A DNA stretch of 33,379 bases from Candidatus Bipolaricaulota bacterium (GCA_003979035.1 RXOA01000009.1:1-33379), one strand, 5' to 3'; counted from the first letter of the stretch, positions 23,927 to 33,025 are shown. A program made the numbers and translations. Notes: generated from the sequence alone by a model not told the origin.

Positions 23927-24601
23927 ATGAAACAGAGTCTGGAAGAGAAGATCGTGAGAAGCGCTGCCAAGCTCTTCGCACGAAAGGGGTTTCATACCTG
24001 TACGATGCGTGATATTGCTACGATGGCGCGTGTTTCCACGGGGGCGATCTATCACTACTTCCCCTCAAAGGAAGACATCTACCTGGCGATCGTTCGTCGT
24101 GAGTATGGGCGTCGCAAGGAGATGATCGAGGCCAAAAGGCTCGAAAACCCCACCACTGAAGATCTTGTACGCAGTGCGGTCATTCTGTTGTTCAAAATGG
24201 CGGAGGAGTACGGAAGAGCCGAGCAACTGGTCCTTCACTTGCGCGTCCCTGAAACGCCGCGGCTACGAAAAGAAGTTCAACAGCTTCGCGAGCAGTTGCT
24301 TCAGTATGTTGCCGACCTGATCGAGTCGGGCGTCCGAAAAGGCACGATCCGCTCGTGCGATCCGACGGTTGCCGCGACGGCTCTGATCGGAATGGGGGAA
24401 GCGGTCACCGGTCGTGCGTTGGCGGGGCCGGCTTCCGAGTACCTCATGCAGAGCGGGCCGGAGCAGTTGGCGACCATGGCGTGGCAGGCATTGCGCCCGG
24501 ATAGATGCGGCGGATCCTGCGCGGCGACGACGAACGCCGAGACGTCAGCTGCGGCTGCGGCAGCAGAAGAAAAAGATGATGCGGGGCGGGGGGGTTCCTG
24601 A
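23927..24601 (+). CDS. TetR/AcrR family transcriptional regulator
   Basis: A 224-residue repressor. The N-terminal helix-turn-helix is clear: 'IVRSAAKLFARKGFHTCTMRDIATMARVSTGAIYHYFPSKEDIYLAIV' (about residues 8-56) with the family's 'G-x-IYHYF-SKE' recognition helix. The rest is the helical ligand-binding domain; the C-terminal 25 residues are Ala/Glu-rich and probably disordered. It most likely binds the palindrome immediately upstream and so controls itself; the divergent C45-like gene and the downstream PrsW-like gene are possible further targets. Ligand unknown. Confidence 0.92.
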   Translation: MKQSLEEKIVRSAAKLFARKGFHTCTMRDIATMARVSTGAIYHYFPSKEDIYLAIVRREYGRRKEMIEAKRLENPTTEDLVRSAVILLFKMAEEYGRAEQLVLHLRVPETPRLRKEVQQLREQLLQYVADLIESGVRKGTIRSCDPTVAATALIGMGEAVTGRALAGPASEYLMQSGPEQLATMAWQALRPDRCGGSCAATTNAETSAAAAAAEEKDDAGRGGS

Positions 24602-25149
24602 CAGCATGAACATCATTACTCGCAACACCATGTCAGCACAGTTCACCCCAGATGATGGAGCCGCCTGCCCCGCCCCTTTCAAATCTCAGGCGAATCGGCG
24701 GTCAAGCCTGGTGATTTCGCGAGACGACGCTTGGGTTCCGCAGCGTTGTCGCAAGGGGGAGAAGCTATCCGGTCTGCTCTTGTAGCGGGACGGATTCCGC
24801 CACGGTGCGGTCCGTCTATGCGGACCGCCCCACCCTATTCCTGCCTATGACGGGCGTCGAAACGCTGCGAAGCGAACGGCGCCCGTCAATCTTGTTCTCC
24901 GGCCAAGCCGGCGAGGGCTTGCCGCAGGACTCATTTCGCAGAAGACAAGAGCCGGGGGGAAGCCTTCCGTCCATCAACGGAATCGTCCAACGCACCGTCG
25001 TCATGTCGAGTGACTGGGATCAGCGGGAGTCTGTGATTGGTTTGTTGCAGGTCATTCTGTACGATCCCACCCACGGATGCACTCGGGAGCGGCGATCCGC
25101 GATCTTGCCGGTGGAGAAGCCGGCGGTCGCCGAATGCGAGGAGGAGTCG
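24602..25149 (+). other. Long leader/intergenic region with two hairpins
   Basis: About 550 bases before the PrsW-like gene. I see no gene, but two stable inverted repeats stand close together: GCGGTCCG-TCTATG-CGGACCGC (24807-24828) and TGACGGGCG...CGCCCGTCA (24848-24888), the latter followed by a T-rich stretch. They could end the tetR transcript or be part of a structured leader. Confidence 0.45.
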
Positions 25150-25887
25150 ATGAACGTCCAATGGGGTGGAGCCCTGATCACAGGCATTGTCGTCCTTCTG
25201 CTGGTCTGGATCCTGCTGTTGCGCAATGCGGACCAACAGGAACGCCGACGCGGGATCGGAGGATTGGTCCTGGGGCTCGCGGCCGGGTTTCCGGTGGGCG
25301 GAATGATGCTTCTTCTCACACTTGTCATGCCGGATTCGCTGGGCCCGCTCCAGTCATCTCTCTATGGAGGCTTCGTGGGTTCCGCCTTGCCGGCCGAGTT
25401 GGGCAAACTGCTGATTCTTGTCATCTACATCAGGCGAGTCGGGCGCGGACGATCTCGCCGACACGGACTGCAGGCATTGGATGGCGTGCGCCTTGGGGCG
25501 GCGATTGGCTTGGGACTTGCGGCAGTCGAGAGCGCGTTCTACCTGGCGGTCGAAGGCGGGTGGGCGAGCATGGTTCTGCGGGCGTATCCGGGAGTCTTTA
25601 TCCAGACGGCTGCTGGGGCCGTGATTGGCTATGCGCTGACGCAGCGACAGACCGGAACGGCGGGTTCAAGTTCGAGCGGAATCCGGCGGGCATGGACCCA
25701 GGCACTGCTTCTTCATGGCGGATATGGCTTCGCCATCTTGGCCATGATCGAAGTTAGCTACTTTCAAGTCTACTCCAGCAGCAATCTGACCCCACTTGTC
25801 ATGGCGTTGTTCGTTTTGTTGGTCTTGGTCGCGGTGGTTGCGGGCAACCGTCTGCGGCGTGTGTTTCGGCTTGCGCGTTCGGAATGA
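25150..25887 (+). CDS. PrsW-like multi-pass membrane protein
   Basis: A 245-residue protein with about seven membrane segments. 'LPAELGKLLIL', 'GVRLGAAIGLGLAAVESAFYLAV', 'YPGVFIQTAAGAVIGYAL' and 'QALLLHGGYGFAIL' follow the spacing of PrsW-family glutamic intramembrane proteases (E-E-x2-K, G-x-G-FA-x2-E-N, H...G, H). However, the first glutamate of the EE pair is Ala and the histidine of the third block is not evident, so catalysis is doubtful. ATG 25150 follows GAGGAGG and starts just before the first membrane helix; the ORF track's 115 extra residues are discarded. It could be an inactive homologue or a related membrane family. Confidence 0.6.
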   Translation: MNVQWGGALITGIVVLLLVWILLLRNADQQERRRGIGGLVLGLAAGFPVGGMMLLLTLVMPDSLGPLQSSLYGGFVGSALPAELGKLLILVIYIRRVGRGRSRRHGLQALDGVRLGAAIGLGLAAVESAFYLAVEGGWASMVLRAYPGVFIQTAAGAVIGYALTQRQTGTAGSSSSGIRRAWTQALLLHGGYGFAILAMIEVSYFQVYSSSNLTPLVMALFVLLVLVAVVAGNRLRRVFRLARSE

Positions 25888-25913
25888 GGCACCGCGCCGT
25901 ACTCGGCTCGATC

Positions 25914-27575
25914 CTATCCCCGCGATGGAGACAAACGATCGTGGCGTTCGCGTTCGAGCAGGTGGCGCTTGATGTCGAGGCTGCCTGTCTTTGGAAACGG
26001 GTGGTTCGTGAGCAGGAGCTGGGAGCGACTCCGCAGCCGCTTGTAGGGCGCCAGCTGCTTCTGCCGTTCGCGAATCGCCGCCCACAGGCGGTCGAGCAAG
26101 CGCTCATGGTCCGAATCCTCGATCCCTTCATCCTGCATGCGCTGCCGATTCGGGAAGATGACCGCTTGCAGCGCGATGCGGCCTTGATGGAGTGCGGCGC
26201 GAACGAGGACCTCTTCGACGTAAGGAACCCGCCCGATCTGCCATTCGAGTTCTTCCGGGTAGATGTTCTTTCCGGAATCGAGAACAATGACATTCTTGGC
26301 GCGCCCTTTCAGGAAGATGTTCCCCTTCTGGTCGACGGTGGCAAGATCTCCCGTGTGGAACCAGCCGTCGCTGTCGACCACGCGCCCTGTCGCTTCTTCG
26401 TTGCGGTAGTATCCGGCCATCACGATCGGGCCCCGCACATGAAGCTCGCCAACGCCGTCGGGGCGCGGATCGACAACTCTCGTCTCTACAGACGGAATGG
26501 CCACGCCGACCGATCCCGGCAATCCGCGGTACGGATCGGTGAGGCAGACCACAGGAGAGGTTTCCGTGAGCCCGTAGCCTTCCATCATGCCGATCCCCAT
26601 TCGGCGGAACCCTTGCGCGACTTCGGCCGACAGCGGCGCCGATCCGGACACGAAGAACCTTAAGTCCTGCCCGGTGACGTTGCGCTTCACCTGCCGGCCA
26701 ACCAATCGCGGGGCAACGCGCCACAACGTGCGTCCGATCGCTGATCCTGTGACCTTGGCCATCAGCTTTTCGAACATTGCGTGGTACAGCTTGGGAACTG
26801 CGGCAAAGATCGTCACCCTGTGAGCTTTCATCAATTCCGCAATCCGCCGGAAATCGCTGGTGTGCATCGCGGTTGCGCCCGCGAACAGTGGCAGGAACAA
26901 GCCGGTTGTCAGTCCCATGATGTGATGCCATGGGGCGACAAACAGAATCACGTCCGACGGGGCGACGGGGATCGCTTTGGTCCCTTCGATGAGGTCGGCG
27001 GCGATGTTGCCGTGGGACAGCATGACCCCCTTGGGATCTCCGGTTGTTCCCGATGTATAGGCAAGGACGGCGATCGCATCACTGAGAACGTCCTGTTGTG
27101 ACGCGATCGTCCCACCGGGAGCGGCCGCGCCCTCACGGAGCAGCGATGTGTAGGTGGAGCCTGCGGTCGGATCATCATCGAGATCGACGATTGCGAGGTC
27201 CGCGGGGAGATGATCGCGGGATGAGCCGGGAGCAAAAACCAGCATCGGCTGACAGTGATTCAGCAGCGTTTGCGCTTCGGGGGCGGCAAGCGTCGGATCA
27301 AGCGGTACAAACCATGCTCCACAACGCATGGTGGCCAGCGCCACAGTCGCGAAGCGGATCCGAGGGGGTGAAAGGATGGCGACGCGATCCCCGATCTCCA
27401 CCCCACGAGCTGCCAATGCAGCGGCAAGCCGGGAAACCTCGCTCTCCAGTTCGGCGTACGAGATCTCACTGGGTTCGCCCATGTAGGTGGTCGTGTTGCG
27501 GATTGCGATCCGGTCCGGGAACCGGTGGATCGTACGTTCGAACAACTCGTTTAGCGTCGGATATGGACCTCTCAC
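25914..27575 (-). CDS. Long-chain acyl-CoA ligase-type AMP-binding enzyme
   Basis: A 553-residue adenylate-forming enzyme that activates a carboxylic (probably fatty) acid with ATP and CoA. The P-loop-like 'YTSGTTGDPKGVMLSHGN', 'GYGLTETSPVV', 'WFHTGDLATVDQKGNIFLKGRAKNVIVLDSGKNIYPEELE' and the C-terminal lysine motif 'PKTGSLDIKRHLL' are all present in order. GTG 27575 follows AAAGGAGATGAC. It converges on the PrsW-like gene (26 bases apart). Chain-length preference cannot be judged. Confidence 0.9.
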   Translation of the reverse strand: MRGPYPTLNELFERTIHRFPDRIAIRNTTTYMGEPSEISYAELESEVSRLAAALAARGVEIGDRVAILSPPRIRFATVALATMRCGAWFVPLDPTLAAPEAQTLLNHCQPMLVFAPGSSRDHLPADLAIVDLDDDPTAGSTYTSLLREGAAAPGGTIASQQDVLSDAIAVLAYTSGTTGDPKGVMLSHGNIAADLIEGTKAIPVAPSDVILFVAPWHHIMGLTTGLFLPLFAGATAMHTSDFRRIAELMKAHRVTIFAAVPKLYHAMFEKLMAKVTGSAIGRTLWRVAPRLVGRQVKRNVTGQDLRFFVSGSAPLSAEVAQGFRRMGIGMMEGYGLTETSPVVCLTDPYRGLPGSVGVAIPSVETRVVDPRPDGVGELHVRGPIVMAGYYRNEEATGRVVDSDGWFHTGDLATVDQKGNIFLKGRAKNVIVLDSGKNIYPEELEWQIGRVPYVEEVLVRAALHQGRIALQAVIFPNRQRMQDEGIEDSDHERLLDRLWAAIRERQKQLAPYKRLRSRSQLLLTNHPFPKTGSLDIKRHLLERERHDRLSPSRG

Positions 27576-27688
27576 GTCATCTCCTTTGCTGGCTCTCCCT
27601 ACACACAGTATGCGATCGGCAGCGACGCTGACAACCCACTTGACTGCCTGGACGACGCCAGGCCTGAATGCTGAGAGAAAGGCGCAAG

Positions 27689-27826
27689 ATGGAAGGGATC
27701 ATCTTCTTTTGGATCGCAGTTGCCGCTGCGGCCTTGGCGAGCCGACACGCCGGGCGGGAGTTGCGGTACGGATCGCCATCGTCGAAGCCCGGAGCCAAGG
27801 ATGGTGTTCTTGCTTCGTCATCGTGA
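27689..27826 (+). CDS. Small single-helix membrane protein (45 residues)
   Basis: Too short for the ORF track. ATG 27689 follows AGAAAGGCGCAAG and encodes MEGIIFFWIAVAAAALASRH..., one hydrophobic segment (residues 4-18) followed by a basic, hydrophilic tail ending at TGA 27824-27826. It lies alone between the acyl-CoA ligase promoter region and the next plus-strand gene, 60 bases before it. No family is recognised; the hydrophobic start plus a ribosome-binding site make it plausible. Confidence 0.45.
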   Translation: MEGIIFFWIAVAAAALASRHAGRELRYGSPSSKPGAKDGVLASSS

Positions 27827-27886
27827 ATCGGCCGCGCAAGAGCTTGATCTTGACCGGGCCTGCCGATTCCGTCCACACTGCGATCT

Positions 27887-28681
27887 ATGGTCTCGATCGG
27901 GAAGGCATCCGGTGAACTGGCGCTCGTACTCGCTGCCTTGTTGGTGGCGGTTTCGGGGTTTGCGGCCGCGAATGACGGAGCACCTGCTGGACCGGCCGGA
28001 AACATGGATCTCAGCGGGACTTGGTGGGAGGTGCAGCGCTTTGTGGATCGGGCGGAGATGCCGATCTTCGGCGAGCTGCGGCGCGAAACCACGGCGGTGA
28101 TGCGGGTCGAGATCGTTCAGAGCGGATCGCAGCTTGTGCTCAAGTCATCCTACTGCGGCGCCGGAGTCGAGACCGCCGTTCCCGGACTGAGGATGGTGTT
28201 TCCGGAAGCGTTCGTCCGCGCGCTCGTCTCGGGAGACCGGCACGCCCGACTGGAAGCGTCCGACGATTCAGCGTTGCTTGGCTTCGAGCAAGAGTGGTAC
28301 GTGGAGATCCGCGGTGCCACCGTTGCGGATCCGCTGCACGACCCCCTTCCTGAGTCGGCGGACGACCCACGGGTTGTAGATCAAGACGGCGACGGGCATC
28401 CGGGGATGACGGTGGGAGTCGATCTGCTGGGGTTGATTCGCGGCGAGGTGTATGTTGTCCAGCGCGTTCGCTACCGACTCGTTGGCTGGGTCGAACCGAA
28501 CGGAGGCTCGATCTCTGGCCGGATTGAGTGGAACGACGAGCAGGTCGTGCTTGGAGCAAGTTCGCCGCTTCTCCGTGTCGAATCGATTGGCGAGGCGATT
28601 TGGGAGGAGAGCTCGTTTCGATTCGAGCGAGCTGGTGCTGGACTTGGGTGTGAACAGGCGCCCGACGGAGGGCGTCGCTAG
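27887..28681 (+). CDS. Secreted protein of unknown function
   Basis: A 264-residue protein with a signal peptide (hydrophobic 'LALVLAALLVAVSGFAAA', then ANDG). The mature part begins with 'MDLSGTWWEVQRFVDRAEMPIFGELRRETTAVMRVEI', reminiscent of extracytoplasmic beta-barrel proteins ('GTW' start), and contains 'DQDGDGHPGMTV', a DxDxDG calcium-loop-like motif followed by a Gly/Pro turn. 'GWVEPNGGSISGRIEW' suggests further beta strands. Two Cys remain in the mature part. I recognise no family. The ribosome-binding site of ATG 27887 is weak, but later starts would remove the signal peptide. Confidence 0.65.
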   Translation: MVSIGKASGELALVLAALLVAVSGFAAANDGAPAGPAGNMDLSGTWWEVQRFVDRAEMPIFGELRRETTAVMRVEIVQSGSQLVLKSSYCGAGVETAVPGLRMVFPEAFVRALVSGDRHARLEASDDSALLGFEQEWYVEIRGATVADPLHDPLPESADDPRVVDQDGDGHPGMTVGVDLLGLIRGEVYVVQRVRYRLVGWVEPNGGSISGRIEWNDEQVVLGASSPLLRVESIGEAIWEESSFRFERAGAGLGCEQAPDGGRR

Positions 28682-28758
28682 CCGGTATTTGGGTCATCGC
28701 GCAGGCCGAGCACCGGCCGTCAACTTCGATCATGGCCGGTCATGAAGGAGAGAAGACC

Positions 28759-29196
28759 ATGCAGAGCCAGGAAGAGATCCGGCAGGAGGTCTGGGGCCAT
28801 CTGAAGAACTCGCAGTGCGCCTACTTGGGGACGGCGGAGGATGTTCAGCCTCGTGTTCGTCCGGTCACGCTGCTCAATGTGGATGAGAAGTTCTGGATCG
28901 CTACGGGAACGCGGAGCCAGAAGGCTCGTCAGATCCGCCGCAACCCCAATGTGGAAGTCTGTATCCCGCTGGGTGAGGAGACATGCAATGGCTACATCCG
29001 TGTTGCCGGCATGGCTTCGGCCGTTTACGACGATGCGCTGCGCAGGAGGATCGGAGACACATTCGGGTACTTCGGCGGCACCTGGTCAGGCCCCGAGGAT
29101 CCGGACTACACCCTGATTCGAATCCATCGCGTGGAAATCGAGTACCTTTGTCCGGGAAGCAACGAAGCGCACACCTTCATCGTCCACACGGCGTAG
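28759..29196 (+). CDS. Pyridoxamine 5'-phosphate oxidase-family flavin-binding protein
   Basis: A 145-residue split-barrel protein of the PPOX/FMN-binding superfamily, acting in the cytoplasm as an FMN- or F420-linked reductase or binding protein. 'CAYLGTAEDVQPRVRPVTLLNVDEKFWIATGTRSQKARQIRRNPNVEVCI' is the typical strand pattern with 'K-x2-Q-I-x2-NP-x-VE', and 'YIRVAGMASAVYDDALRRRI' follows. ATG 28759 has GAAGGAGAGAAGACC before it; ATG 28732 is a poorer choice. Because some members use F420, the CofE-like gene in the window is worth noting, but no link is shown. Confidence 0.82.
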   Translation: MQSQEEIRQEVWGHLKNSQCAYLGTAEDVQPRVRPVTLLNVDEKFWIATGTRSQKARQIRRNPNVEVCIPLGEETCNGYIRVAGMASAVYDDALRRRIGDTFGYFGGTWSGPEDPDYTLIRIHRVEIEYLCPGSNEAHTFIVHTA

Positions 29197-29549
29197 CGCC
29201 GACAGGGGGGAAGCGATTGACTCGGAAGCGGGGGCAAAAGCGCGCGGGTCTTTCCGGGACTCTATCGTGCTGACGGCATCCAATCGCGACTGGCGGCTTG
29301 TTGGCAGGGGCCTACGCCGCATGCGGCGCGGCGGGAGAATCCGCAGTTCCCGATCGGGCCGTTGCGGTGGGGTTCCCGTGTCTTCCTCCCAAGGAATTCG
29401 TGTTGCGAAACCTCAGGGAATGCGATAACGTTGTCAGACATCCGTAAGAACAGCACTGCGCCGAGCCGTCATTGACATGCCGAATGCTGTTGCGATACCA
29501 TGTCGGCGCATTTTGATGTGAGCAATAGCCAATCCAGGAGGTTTCGTTC
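29197..29549 (+). other. Intergenic region before rpsI
   Basis: About 350 bases. It ends with the rpsI promoter and AGGAGG. No gene is seen; a short GC-rich inverted repeat CGCCG-CATG-CGGCG lies near 29320. Confidence 0.45.
29472..29499 (+). promoter_or_regulatory. Putative promoter of rpsI
   Basis: TTGACA (perfect -35) and GATACC with a 16-base spacer lie about 50-80 bases before the rpsI start; the -10 is weak (3 of 6). Confidence 0.5.
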
Positions 29550-29993
29550 GTGGTTGAGAACGGCATCCAGAAGAGATTGCCCAAGCGTGTAGGCAACTAT
29601 ATGCACGCGATTGGGCGACGAAAGCGATCCACGGCTCGTGTCTATCTGAGCGAGGGAAGTGGAACGATTACGATCAACAAGCGGCCGGCGGAACAGTATT
29701 TCGCCCAGTTCCTGAACGCCTCCGATCACCTTGAGAAGACGCTGAAAGAACCGTTCTATCTCACAGGAACCGTCGGACGGTTCAATGTCATGGCGCGGGT
29801 TCGCGGTGGCGGGTACACAGGGCAGCTTGAAGCCGTGAAGCTGGGCATTGCGCGTGCGCTGACCGGCATCACCGAGGAGTACAGAGCGCCGTTGAAGAAG
29901 GCCGGCTGTCTCAAGCGGGATCCGCGCGAGGTCGAGCGGAAGAAGTATGGACGGCGAAAGGCCCGCAAGAGCGAGCAGTACTCCAAGCGTTAG
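29550..29993 (+). CDS. rpsI: Ribosomal protein uS9 (S9)
   Basis: A 147-residue small-subunit protein. It has the '[32 protein letters not shown]' opening, the central '[29 protein letters not shown]' and the C-terminal '[16 protein letters not shown]', whose last basic residues reach the P-site tRNA. GTG 29550 follows AGGAGGTTTCGTTC; the first ~17 residues before 'MHAIGRRKR' are an extra lead. The usual partner rplM (L13) is not upstream; rpmE follows 8 bases later instead. Confidence 0.96.
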   Translation: MVENGIQKRLPKRVGNYMHAIGRRKRSTARVYLSEGSGTITINKRPAEQYFAQFLNASDHLEKTLKEPFYLTGTVGRFNVMARVRGGGYTGQLEAVKLGIARALTGITEEYRAPLKKAGCLKRDPREVERKKYGRRKARKSEQYSKR

Positions 29994-30004
29994 CGGAGGA
30001 TTTG

Positions 30005-30220
30005 GTGAAAAAGGACATTCATCCCGAGGTGAAGAAGGCCGTGATTCGCTGTGGTTGCGGGGCCGAATTCGAAACCCTGTCCACGGTGCAAGATGTGCAC
30101 GTCGATATCTGTTCCAAGTGCCATCCGTTCTTCACGGGCGAGGAGCGGTTCATCGACACCGAGGGCCGCGTGGAGCGGTTCCGCCGCAAGTACGGACAGG
30201 ATCAAGCGGAGGGGAACTAG
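30005..30220 (+). CDS. rpmE: Ribosomal protein bL31
   Basis: A 71-residue large-subunit protein: '[26 protein letters not shown]' and '[31 protein letters not shown]'. Cysteines in C-x-C and C-x2-C show the zinc-binding (C+) type. GTG 30005 follows GGAGG with good spacing; the TTG at 30002 in the ORF track is less likely. It is part of the rpsI-rpmE-DUF1385 unit. Confidence 0.96.
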   Translation: MKKDIHPEVKKAVIRCGCGAEFETLSTVQDVHVDICSKCHPFFTGEERFIDTEGRVERFRRKYGQDQAEGN

Positions 30221-30223
30221 CGC

Positions 30224-31159
30224 ATGCCGCCTGTTGGCGGGCAAGCGGTCCTTGAAGGGGTTATGATGCAGAACGGCGATCGCATTGCGGTCGCCGTTCG
30301 TCGTCAGGACGATCAGAAGATTGTCGTTCGCGATCTTCCGATCAAGCAGGTCTTGCCGCGCCTCTCTAAGATTCCGGTGATCCGAGGTGTGTTTCGCTTT
30401 GTCAGCATGTTGGTGCTGGGGATCCGGGCGTTGAATCTGTCGGCATCTCTCGCCTTTCCGGATGACGAGCAGCTTGGCAAGGGCGGCACGGCAATCACGA
30501 TGATCGTCGCCGTTGCGATCGCGGTTGGCGTCTTCGTCGTGCTTCCACTGTTTGTCGTCAACAGCTTCGAATCGTTGCGAGCCGGGAATTCGGTTGTGTT
30601 CAACCTGATCGAAGGCGTGTTCCGGCTGGCGCTGTTTCTTGCCTACGTGTTCGCGATTTCCCGGATGAAGGAGATCAAGCGCGTGTTCCAGTACCACGGG
30701 GCGGAACATAAGACGGTCCATGCCTATGAAGCGGGGCTGGATCTCACCGTGGACAACGCACGAACGTACACGACACTGCATCCTCGATGCGGAACGGCGT
30801 TTCTGATGATCGTTCTTGTCATCGCCATCCTCGTCTTCTCCCTTGCCGGAAACCCGACGTTGTGGCTGAAGCTTCTATCGCGGATTCTCCTTCTGCCGGT
30901 GGTCGCTGGCGTTTCGTACGAAGTGCTCCAATACACAGGACGCCATGCGGATCGCCGCTTGGTCCGCGCATTCAGCGCCCCGGGGCTGTGGCTTCAGCGG
31001 CTGACGACGGCCGAGCCGACCGATGACATGCTTGAAGTGGCGATCGCGTCGCTGAAGCACGTTACCGAGACCGTGACGGAACGCGACAAGGCCGTTGCTG
31101 ACACCGCGGCCGGAGCTGATGATCTCGCCTCCGATCGCAATCCTGCCTGCGCAACCTGA
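30224..31159 (+). CDS. DUF1385 family membrane protein (YqhQ-like)
   Basis: A 311-residue predicted metal-dependent membrane protein. The N-terminus 'PPVGGQAVLEGVMMQNGDRIAVAVRR' is diagnostic, and 'YHGAEHKTVHAYEAG' holds the conserved histidines and glutamates; 'LHPRCGTAF' follows. Four hydrophobic segments are seen (~78-100, 125-145, 190-210, 218-235). It starts three bases after rpmE, an order common in many bacteria. Its biochemical role is unknown. Confidence 0.9.
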   Translation: MPPVGGQAVLEGVMMQNGDRIAVAVRRQDDQKIVVRDLPIKQVLPRLSKIPVIRGVFRFVSMLVLGIRALNLSASLAFPDDEQLGKGGTAITMIVAVAIAVGVFVVLPLFVVNSFESLRAGNSVVFNLIEGVFRLALFLAYVFAISRMKEIKRVFQYHGAEHKTVHAYEAGLDLTVDNARTYTTLHPRCGTAFLMIVLVIAILVFSLAGNPTLWLKLLSRILLLPVVAGVSYEVLQYTGRHADRRLVRAFSAPGLWLQRLTTAEPTDDMLEVAIASLKHVTETVTERDKAVADTAAGADDLASDRNPACAT

Positions 31160-31356
31160 GCCGGCGGTCAACCGTTGCCTGCCATCACCCTGGACCCGAA
31201 TCCGAACGGACTCTTGCCGGTAGTCCAGCGCTCTTCGACGCTTGTAGGGACCGATTCTCAAGGGAATCGCGGAGTACGGTGATGGCGGGATTTCTCCCCG
31301 TGGCGGGCGGACGCGAGCAACCGCCCATTGAAGGGCCTATCGGGTCGGGATGTGCC

Positions 31357-32418
31357 TCACCCTACACCACTGGATCGGAACGCGGGATCAACATCCAGGC
31401 CGAGATTCGGCTCCGGGGCGAGCGACAGGTTGTGGGATTGTCCCATCTCGTAGTGACGGAACGCAGCCGCGGCGGCGATCATCGCCGCGTTGTCCGTGCA
31501 GAGTGCGAGTGGGGGAACCCAGACGCGAATGCCGCGGCGTGAAGACGCTTCCTCCAAGTGGGTTCGCAGCGTCGCGCTGGCCGCCACACCGCCAACCACG
31601 ACAAGATTCTTGAGATGATGCCGGTGGGTGGCTTCGACGGACTTCGTGGCAAGCACATCCACAACGCTTGCCACGAACGATGCCGCAACATCGTTTGGAT
31701 CGGCGTGAGGTTGCTTTCGCAGGTAGGTCATGACCGATGTCTTCAATCCGGAGAAGCTGAAATCGAACCCGACGTGGGCCATCGGACGCGGGAAGACGAT
31801 CGCGGTGGGATTGCCGATTTGCGCTCGCCTGTCAAGTTCCGCGCCCGCCGGGTATGGAATGCCGAGCTTCTTCCCGACCTTGTCCAAGGCTTCGCCGGCG
31901 GCATCGTCGACGGTTGTTCCGACGGTCGTGTAGCGTCCGTACGCATCGACCCGGATGAGGAGTGTATGGCCGCCGGACACAATCAGTCCCATGAACGGCG
32001 GCGACACATCGGGATAGGCAAGCCGGTGGGCGAAGAGGTGTCCTTCAAGGTGGTTGATTCCAATGAACGCGGCATCCGCTCCGTAGGCGAACCCCTTGGC
32101 GTAGGACAGGCCGACCAACAGCGGACCGACAAGGCCCGGGCCGTAGGTGGAAGCGACCAGGCCGATATCCTCGCTGGAAATTCCCGTCGTGCTGAGCGCA
32201 TCGCGGACAAGAAGCGGAAGCTTCCGCAGATGGTTGCGGGACGCGACCTCGGGAATGACGCCGCCGAACTTGGCGTGGATCTCCGCCTGGGAGTAAACGA
32301 GGTTCGCGACCAGCTCCGGCGGCGACGAGCCGCGGACGATCGCCACAGCTGTCTCATCGCACGAGGTTTCGATGGCCAACGTCAGCGCGGAATGGGGGCT
32401 TGGCATGGGCATTGTCAT
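31357..32418 (-). CDS. tsaD: tRNA N6-adenosine threonylcarbamoyltransferase
   Basis: A 353-residue enzyme that, with TsaB and TsaE, transfers the threonylcarbamoyl group to A37 of tRNAs reading ANN codons. Visible: 'AIETSCDETAVAIV' at the N-terminus, the iron-binding 'NHLEGHLFAH' (~122-131), 'LIVSGGHTLL' and the C-terminal 'LCTDNAAMIAAAA' with the last metal-ligand Asp. ATG 32418 overlaps the hpt stop (ATGA), so it is translated from the same operon. Confidence 0.96.
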   Translation of the reverse strand: MTMPMPSPHSALTLAIETSCDETAVAIVRGSSPPELVANLVYSQAEIHAKFGGVIPEVASRNHLRKLPLLVRDALSTTGISSEDIGLVASTYGPGLVGPLLVGLSYAKGFAYGADAAFIGINHLEGHLFAHRLAYPDVSPPFMGLIVSGGHTLLIRVDAYGRYTTVGTTVDDAAGEALDKVGKKLGIPYPAGAELDRRAQIGNPTAIVFPRPMAHVGFDFSFSGLKTSVMTYLRKQPHADPNDVAASFVASVVDVLATKSVEATHRHHLKNLVVVGGVAASATLRTHLEEASSRRGIRVWVPPLALCTDNAAMIAAAAAFRHYEMGQSHNLSLAPEPNLGLDVDPAFRSSGVG

Positions 32419-32993
32419 TGGACTGCGGTGGGATCGAGGACACCGATATACGGGAGATTCCGATAAAGCTCAGCGTAGTCCATGCCGTAGCCGATGACGA
32501 ATTCATCCGATTCCAACGTGAAGCCGGCGTAGTCGACGTTGACCGACACGGCGCGGCGCGCGGGCTTGTCGATCAGCGCGCACACGCGAATTGACGCCGG
32601 TTGCCGCGCGGAAAAGACACGCAGCAGATAGTCGAGCGTGTGCCCTGTGTCGACGATGTCTTCGACAATGATGACATCGCGGCCGCGGATCGGCAGATCA
32701 AGATCCTTGACGAATCGGACCGCTCCCGGCGAGGTTCCGTTGCCGTAGGAAGACACGCAGATGAAATCGTATTGGATCTGGATCGGGATCTGGCGGGCAA
32801 GATCGGCAAGGAGCATGAACGCGCCGCGCAGCACGCAGATCAGGATGATCGGCCGTTTGTGCTCGTCACGGCCGACGTTGCCGGAACCGTAGTCTTTGGC
32901 AATCGTTCTCCCGAGTTCTTCGACTCGTGCATGGATTGCATCCTGCGAGAACAGCACGCGGGAAACACAATCCCTTGGGGCAACGTTGGACAC
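32415..32993 (-). CDS. hpt: Hypoxanthine phosphoribosyltransferase
   Basis: A 192-residue purine-salvage enzyme that makes IMP/GMP from hypoxanthine or guanine and PRPP. The PRPP motif 'VIIVEDIVDTGHTLDYLL' is exact for the family, with 'LICVLRGAFMLLADLAR' (PPi loop) before it and 'DYAGFTLESDEFVIGYGMDYAELYRNLPYIGVL' as the C-terminal block. GTG 32993 follows AAGGAG. It overlaps tsaD and starts 32 bases after the FBPase stop. Confidence 0.95.
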   Translation of the reverse strand: MSNVAPRDCVSRVLFSQDAIHARVEELGRTIAKDYGSGNVGRDEHKRPIILICVLRGAFMLLADLARQIPIQIQYDFICVSSYGNGTSPGAVRFVKDLDLPIRGRDVIIVEDIVDTGHTLDYLLRVFSARQPASIRVCALIDKPARRAVSVNVDYAGFTLESDEFVIGYGMDYAELYRNLPYIGVLDPTAVQ

Positions 32994-33025
32994 GATGGGA
33001 GCTCCTTGGCATAACGCGCGATGCT

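Noticed and set aside
31558-32466. 302-residue plus-strand ORF opposite tsaD
   Set aside because: Antisense shadow; tsaD motifs are unambiguous on the minus strand.
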